Of a stretch of DNA of 64,000 bases, positions 60,316 through 64,000 are shown piece by piece. The notes below the pieces were generated by a model. It saw only the letters and a list, made by a program, of their open reading frames with translations. It made no database searches and was not told where the DNA came from. Both the position numbers and the translations under genes were made by a program. The DNA comes from Hymenobacter arizonensis (GTDB lineage: Bacteria; Bacteroidota; Bacteroidia; Cytophagales; Hymenobacteraceae), in the NCBI RefSeq assembly GCF_900115775.1, contig NZ_FOXS01000002.1, positions 434,001-498,000 on the forward strand, read 5' to 3'. How positions within the stretch are numbered: position 1 is the first letter of the stretch; every line of letters begins with the position of its first letter.

Positions 60316-60475
60316 GTCATGCTGAGCTTGCCGAAGCATCTCGCGTGCGCCGGTTGTCATCCTGAGCAGAGCGAAGGACCTTATCACCTTAGAACAATTT
60401 GCAGCAATCAATCGGCACAAGCGTGATAAGGTCCTTCGCTCTGCTCAGGATGACAAGCGGCAAGCTCAGCATGAC
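60316..60475. repeat. Second nested palindromic repeat
   Basis: Outer arms 60316-60333 (GTCATGCTGAGCTTGCCG) and 60458-60475. Inner arms 60354-60387 (TTGTCATCCTGAGCAGAGCG and on to TTATCAC) and 60423-60456 pair perfectly over 34 bases. The inner copy is a GTCATCCTGAGC variant, distinct from the outer one. Confidence 0.88.
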
Positions 60476-60501
60476 GTGCGTTTGATGGGTTTTGATAACA
60501 C

Positions 60502-62676
60502 TCAATTCACCTCGCCTTTGGTGTTGATGTAGCGCTCAAAAAACTCGTAGGTGCGCAGCATTTGGTCGATGCGCTGGCGGTTATCGCCGGCGCGGGTGAG
60601 CTCGTGGGTGCCGCCGGGGTGGCGCACGTACTCCACCGGGCGGCCCAGCACCTTGAGGCTGCGGTACATCATTTCGCTCTGCACAAAGCCCGTGCGACGG
60701 TCGTTTTCGCCGTGGAAGAGGATGTAGGGCGTGTTGATTTTGTCGACATAGGTGAAGGGCGACTCGCGGGTGAGCACGGCCCGCACCTCGGGCTCCCAGG
60801 GATAGCCGCCGAAGTAACCGGGCACGAGGCGCCAGGCGTTACCCTCGCCGAAGAAAGTGGCCAGGTCGTACACGCCGCGCTGTGAGCAGGCGGCTTTGAA
60901 GCGCTGGTCGTGGCTGATAATCCAGGCCACGAGGTAGCCGGCGTAGGAGCCGCCGGTCACGGTGAGCTTGGCGGGGTCGGCCCAGCCTTCGGCCACGGTT
61001 TTGTCGAGGGCGGTGAGCACGTCGCTGCTCGGGCCGGTGCCCCAGTCTTTGATGTTGGCGCGCAGGAAGTCCTGGCCGTAGCCACCCGAGCCGCGGGGGT
61101 TGCTGTACACCACGCCGTAGCCCTGGGCGGCGTAGTACTGGAATTCGTGCCACATGCTGGCTTCGCCCGGGCCCCACATGGCCGAAGGCCCGCCATGGAT
61201 TTCGAGCACCACCGGGTACTTGCGGCCGGCTTGGTAGCCAGCTGGTTTCATCACCCAATATTCCACCGTGAGGCCTTTATCGTTCACGAAGGTGTGCTTT
61301 TCGGGCAGCGAGAGGCGGCGGGTTTTCACCCAGTCGTTGAAGTCGCCGGCGCGCTGGGCCTTTTTCAGGCTGGCATCAGCCACGAACAAGTCGGAGGGGT
61401 TGGCAATGCCGGTTTGGGCGTACACCACCTTGTTTTTGGCCAAGCCGAAGCTTAGGATGCCCGTGTCAGCGGCCGTGAGTTTCTCCACTTTCCGAGTCTT
61501 GATGTTGGCGCGGTAAAGCGGAGCGCCGCCATTGCTTTGGGCCACGAAATACACGTACCTCTCGTCGTCGCTCCAGGTCAGGTTGCTTTTGTTGCGGTCG
61601 AATGGAATAGTGATGACGTCCTTCTCGGTGCCGTTGAGCGGCATCATGGCCAGCACCGGCACATCGACGCCTAGGGCCGGGGCCATCTGAAAAGCCAGCC
61701 ACTTGCCCGACGGGGAAATAACGGGGTTGGAGTAGGATACATTCTCCTTGCCCAGCAGCAGGCGCGGTCGGCGGCCGTCGCGGTCGGCCAGGTAGATTTC
61801 GTTTTCCAGCGAGCGGTCGGGGTGCTGCAGCGAGTCGATATCGGCCGAGAGCAGCAGGTGCTTGCCATCGGGTGTAAAATCAACCTGATTGAAGCGGTAG
61901 AATCCGTTGGTAATGGCCACTGGCTTGGCCTCGGGCTGGGCGGCGTCAATCAGGAAAAACTGCGAGAACGTCTGCTCGGCGGTCACGTCGCGCTCATCCT
62001 GGAAGTTGAGCTTGGTGAGCACCTTGGCTTTTTTGTCGACTTCGTTTTTGTCGAGGTAGGCGCGCAATTCGGCCAGGCTACCATCGGCGTTGGGCTTGGC
62101 GGTGGTGGCGGCCAGCTGGTCGTTTTTGTCGAAACCAGGTTTTTCGAAGGGCCAGCGCGGCAGGGCCTTGGTGGCATTTAGCAGCGAATCTTTCAGCAGC
62201 TCGCGCAGTGGAATAGCCGACGAAAACAGTACCTGCTTGCCATCGGGCGACCATTTGGGGTTAGAGGCGCCGTGCTTGTACTTGGTGAGCTGCCGGCCCT
62301 CGCCGCCATCGGCAGCCATCACAAACACCTGGGGCTTCTCGTCCACGGTCCGCACAAAGGCCAGCTGCTGGCCATTCGGGCTCCAGGCGGGTTGCGTGGC
62401 GCCCTCTCTGGCCGACGTGAGCTGCCGGGGCTTGGCGCCGGCCTCCGTGCCCAGCAGGTAGAGCTGGCTCACGTTTTTGTAGTCGGCTTTGTTCTTTTCA
62501 TCGGGCTCGATGCCCAGCACGGTGAAGGCAGCTTTGCGCCCGTCGCGGGAAAGGGTGATGCCGCCCACCTGCTTGATTTTTAGCAAATCGGTGACTTTGA
62601 TTGGCTCGGTGCCTTGCTGGGCGCTGGCGGAGTTTGCAGCCAGGCAGCAGAGTAAGCCAAGGGCTATGATTTTCAT
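60502..62676 (-). CDS. S9-family prolyl-oligopeptidase-like peptidase (dipeptidyl/acylaminoacyl type)
   Basis: A protein of 724 residues with signal peptide 1-19 (NSASAQ). A TolB-like PD40 beta-propeller (about 30-440: ITLSRDGRKAAFTVLGIEPDEK; QPAWSPNGQQLAFVRTVDEKPQVFVM; NPKWSPDGKQVLFSSAIP) precedes the alpha/beta-hydrolase domain with VLEIHGGPSAMWG, nucleophile GGSYAGYLVAW (Ser about residue 577), FHGENDRRTGFVQSE (acid) and HPGGTHELTR (base). It cleaves short peptides, mostly at the N-terminus. Periplasmic. It is transcribed toward the iminopeptidase-like gene and probably works with it on peptide uptake or turnover (inference). Confidence 0.93.
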   Translation of the reverse strand: MKIIALGLLCCLAANSASAQQGTEPIKVTDLLKIKQVGGITLSRDGRKAAFTVLGIEPDEKNKADYKNVSQLYLLGTEAGAKPRQLTSAREGATQPAWSPNGQQLAFVRTVDEKPQVFVMAADGGEGRQLTKYKHGASNPKWSPDGKQVLFSSAIPLRELLKDSLLNATKALPRWPFEKPGFDKNDQLAATTAKPNADGSLAELRAYLDKNEVDKKAKVLTKLNFQDERDVTAEQTFSQFFLIDAAQPEAKPVAITNGFYRFNQVDFTPDGKHLLLSADIDSLQHPDRSLENEIYLADRDGRRPRLLLGKENVSYSNPVISPSGKWLAFQMAPALGVDVPVLAMMPLNGTEKDVITIPFDRNKSNLTWSDDERYVYFVAQSNGGAPLYRANIKTRKVEKLTAADTGILSFGLAKNKVVYAQTGIANPSDLFVADASLKKAQRAGDFNDWVKTRRLSLPEKHTFVNDKGLTVEYWVMKPAGYQAGRKYPVVLEIHGGPSAMWGPGEASMWHEFQYYAAQGYGVVYSNPRGSGGYGQDFLRANIKDWGTGPSSDVLTALDKTVAEGWADPAKLTVTGGSYAGYLVAWIISHDQRFKAACSQRGVYDLATFFGEGNAWRLVPGYFGGYPWEPEVRAVLTRESPFTYVDKINTPYILFHGENDRRTGFVQSEMMYRSLKVLGRPVEYVRHPGGTHELTRAGDNRQRIDQMLRTYEFFERYINTKGEVN

Positions 62677-62730
62677 GGAGATGATGTCTGTTTTTTTTAA
62701 TCAATTAAGCTGCGCATTTCCTTTTCATCT

Positions 62731-62815
62731 GTCATCCTGAGCTTGCGAAGGACCTTCTCACGCTCCAACGGTTCGTTCCTCAGCGATAAGGTGCTTCGTG
62801 CCTCAGCATGACAGA
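62731..62815. repeat. GTCATCCTGAGC-family palindrome
   Basis: Left arm from CTGTCATCCTGAGCTTGCGA to CTTCTCACGC; right arm from GCGATAAGGTGCTTCG to CAGCATGACAG. Pairing is imperfect (arm variants CCTGAGC against GCTGAGG). The loop carries CAACGGTTCGTTCC, like the loops of the other copies. Nothing else is seen in 62677-62903. Confidence 0.78.
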
Positions 62816-62903
62816 AAAGGGCACGGGCGGCGTGGCAAATTTGCTTCGGCACGCCCAATACAGTGTAATGAGCTTGCCACAACACTATTTTTCTTAAGTA
62901 GCC

Positions 62904-64000
62904 CTACTGCGCCGGTGGCGAACTAGCCACGGCCGCCGCCCGGCTTACCTGACCCGCAAACCGCTCCACAGCGGCGGCCGTGCGCTTAATCTGCTCGTCG
63001 GCCTCGGCCCACTTGCGTTCTTCCACCGCTTCGCGGATGCCAGGCAGGGTTTTCACGCCGTAGCCCGTGTAGAAGCCGGGCGCGTAAATCTGGTGTCGGT
63101 ACCAGGGGCGGCGGGGGAGGCCTTCGGTACTCAGCAGTTGCTGTTCGGCCTGGTATAGGAGTTGGTCGAGTTCTCTTTTGCGGGCGGCGGTGAGGCTAGG
63201 GTTGCCCTTGCGCACCAGGGCGTAGGTCTGGGCGCTTTGCTCGAGCTTCAGCAACGCGTTGTCTAGCGGCGAGAAGTTGAGGTAGGGCACGGCTTCGTGG
63301 GCTTTGGGCGGAAGCAGGGTTTCGGTCGGGTCGGCCACGGCTTCGTAACGCTTTTCGGCTAGGAGGCGGGTTTGCTTCTCGGTTTCGATGCGCATATTGT
63401 CGGCCAACTGCTTCACCTCGGTGCCGTACTTGGCCACAGTGTTGGAGAAGTTCTGGAACTCGAAGGGCAGCACGTCGGCATTGACCAGGCGCAGGGCAGC
63501 GCGGCCCATGGTTTGGGCCAGCACCTTGCAATAGGCAAAGTTGGGGTCCTTGAAGCGGGTGAAGTGGTCGAAGGAATCGTAGATTGAATGGTACTCGCCG
63601 CCTTCGCCCTCGCCGCCAAAGCCCACGTTCATCGACGGAATGCCCAGGTGTTGAATGTAGGGCGAGTAGTCGGACCCGGCACCGAGCGCGCCAATGCGCA
63701 GGTCGGCGCGGTCGCGGGCGTCTTTCTGGGCTTCGGGGCTGCCGTTTATCAGGTCGTAAGCCCGGCGCCGGTCGCTGATGGAAATGTTCTTTTGCGGGTC
63801 CGTCACGTCGCGGGCCACTTGGTTGAAAAACTTCTCCAGCGTGTGCGAGCCCGATGCGAAGAGGAAGCCGCGCTCGCTGTTGTCGGTGTTCAGGTAGGCC
63901 ACCACGTTTTTTTGCAGCTGCTTGGCATTGGTTTCTGCCCACTCGGTGGAGCCGAGCAGGCCGGGCTCTTCGCCGTCCCAGGCGCAGAACATGAGCGTGC
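62904..64000 (-). CDS. M28-family metallopeptidase with dimerisation domain, partial (5' end outside window)
   Basis: The frame runs off the right edge; at least 365 residues are visible. The catalytic region begins LMFCAWDGEEPGLLGSTEW (the E-E pair holding the zinc-bound water and a zinc ligand), with a further metal ligand in AYLNTDNS (Asp) and the final zinc His in GGEYHSIYDSFDHF. The C-terminal half is the helical transferrin-receptor-like dimer domain (about residues 190-345: EVKQLADNMRIETEKQTRL; LDQLLYQAEQQLLS; GLPRRPWYRHQIYAPGFYTGYG). This is the glutamate-carboxypeptidase-II type. It cuts C-terminal residues from peptides or N-acyl compounds, in the envelope. Fourth peptidase in the block. 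Confidence 0.92.
   Translation of the reverse strand, partial: TLMFCAWDGEEPGLLGSTEWAETNAKQLQKNVVAYLNTDNSERGFLFASGSHTLEKFFNQVARDVTDPQKNISISDRRRAYDLINGSPEAQKDARDRADLRIGALGAGSDYSPYIQHLGIPSMNVGFGGEGEGGEYHSIYDSFDHFTRFKDPNFAYCKVLAQTMGRAALRLVNADVLPFEFQNFSNTVAKYGTEVKQLADNMRIETEKQTRLLAEKRYEAVADPTETLLPPKAHEAVPYLNFSPLDNALLKLEQSAQTYALVRKGNPSLTAARKRELDQLLYQAEQQLLSTEGLPRRPWYRHQIYAPGFYTGYGVKTLPGIREAVEERKWAEADEQIKRTAAAVERFAGQVSRAAAVASSPPAQ

Noticed and set aside
58936..60475. The dispersed palindromes as terminators only
   Set aside because: The family is present in several gaps with conserved sequence arms and nested copies, and the S8 gene already has its own terminator before the repeat; they are repeats first, even if some also end transcripts.

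Overview
The window looks like chromosome from a high-GC member of the Bacteroidota, most likely Hymenobacter or a close relative (inference). The evidence is TonB-dependent receptors with carboxypeptidase-regulatory or STN domains, a DUF4249 lipoprotein, a type IX secretion (T9SS) C-terminal domain, LytS/LytTR systems, ECF sigma factors with membrane-anchored partners, lipoboxes, TAnnTTTG-type -7 promoter elements and few Shine-Dalgarno sites. No rRNA, tRNA, phage or CRISPR array is visible.

Layout. 1-11 kb: a partial membrane protein, a GT-C glycosyltransferase, an AlkB-like dioxygenase, a TonB-dependent receptor, kynurenine 3-monooxygenase, a LytTR regulator and a DEDDh exonuclease. An IS5-family element (9934-10770) then splits an already decayed secreted-protein gene. 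11-18.4 kb: an outer-membrane operon of a secreted orphan, an STN-TonB receptor, a DUF4249 lipoprotein and an MG2-type protein. 18.5-26.5 kb: polA, an orphan secreted protein, DoxX, DinB, a DUF3060 lipoprotein, a short Lys-rich protein, a sorbosone-dehydrogenase-like propeller and a divergent peptide deformylase. 26.7-34.4 kb: a GAF/sigma-54 activator divergent from an efflux operon tolC-uspA-emrA-emrB. Two gaps of that operon are filled by G-rich inverted-repeat units, one of which encloses an S23-type four-helix-bundle gene. 35-38.6 kb: a membrane-anchored regulatory-domain protein, two convergent Roadblock/LC7 paralogues, an orphan lipoprotein and a TonB C-terminal remnant. 38.6-44.2 kb: an outer-membrane receptor divergent from a LytS-like pseudokinase, a true LytS kinase and a LytTR regulator. 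44.4-57.2 kb: two ECF sigma loci (one partner carries a C-terminal beta-barrel, the other a zinc-finger/TonB fusion), a T9SS cargo protein, beta-barrel proteins, a DUF2147 protein and a vWA protein. 57.6-64 kb: four peptidases (S8, proline-iminopeptidase-like, S9, M28) separated by palindromic repeats.

The window is rich in small dispersed repeats of four kinds: GTAG-headed REP-like hairpins, long TGTCATGCTGAGC-type palindromes (twice nested inside one another), CCCCTCTCC hairpins, and the GGGTAGGAGGG inverted repeats of the efflux operon. The most unusual observations are the inverted-repeat unit carrying the S23 gene, the pseudo-histidine kinase paired with an active one, the zinc-finger/TonB fusion behind a sigma factor, and the layered decay of the IS-split gene.
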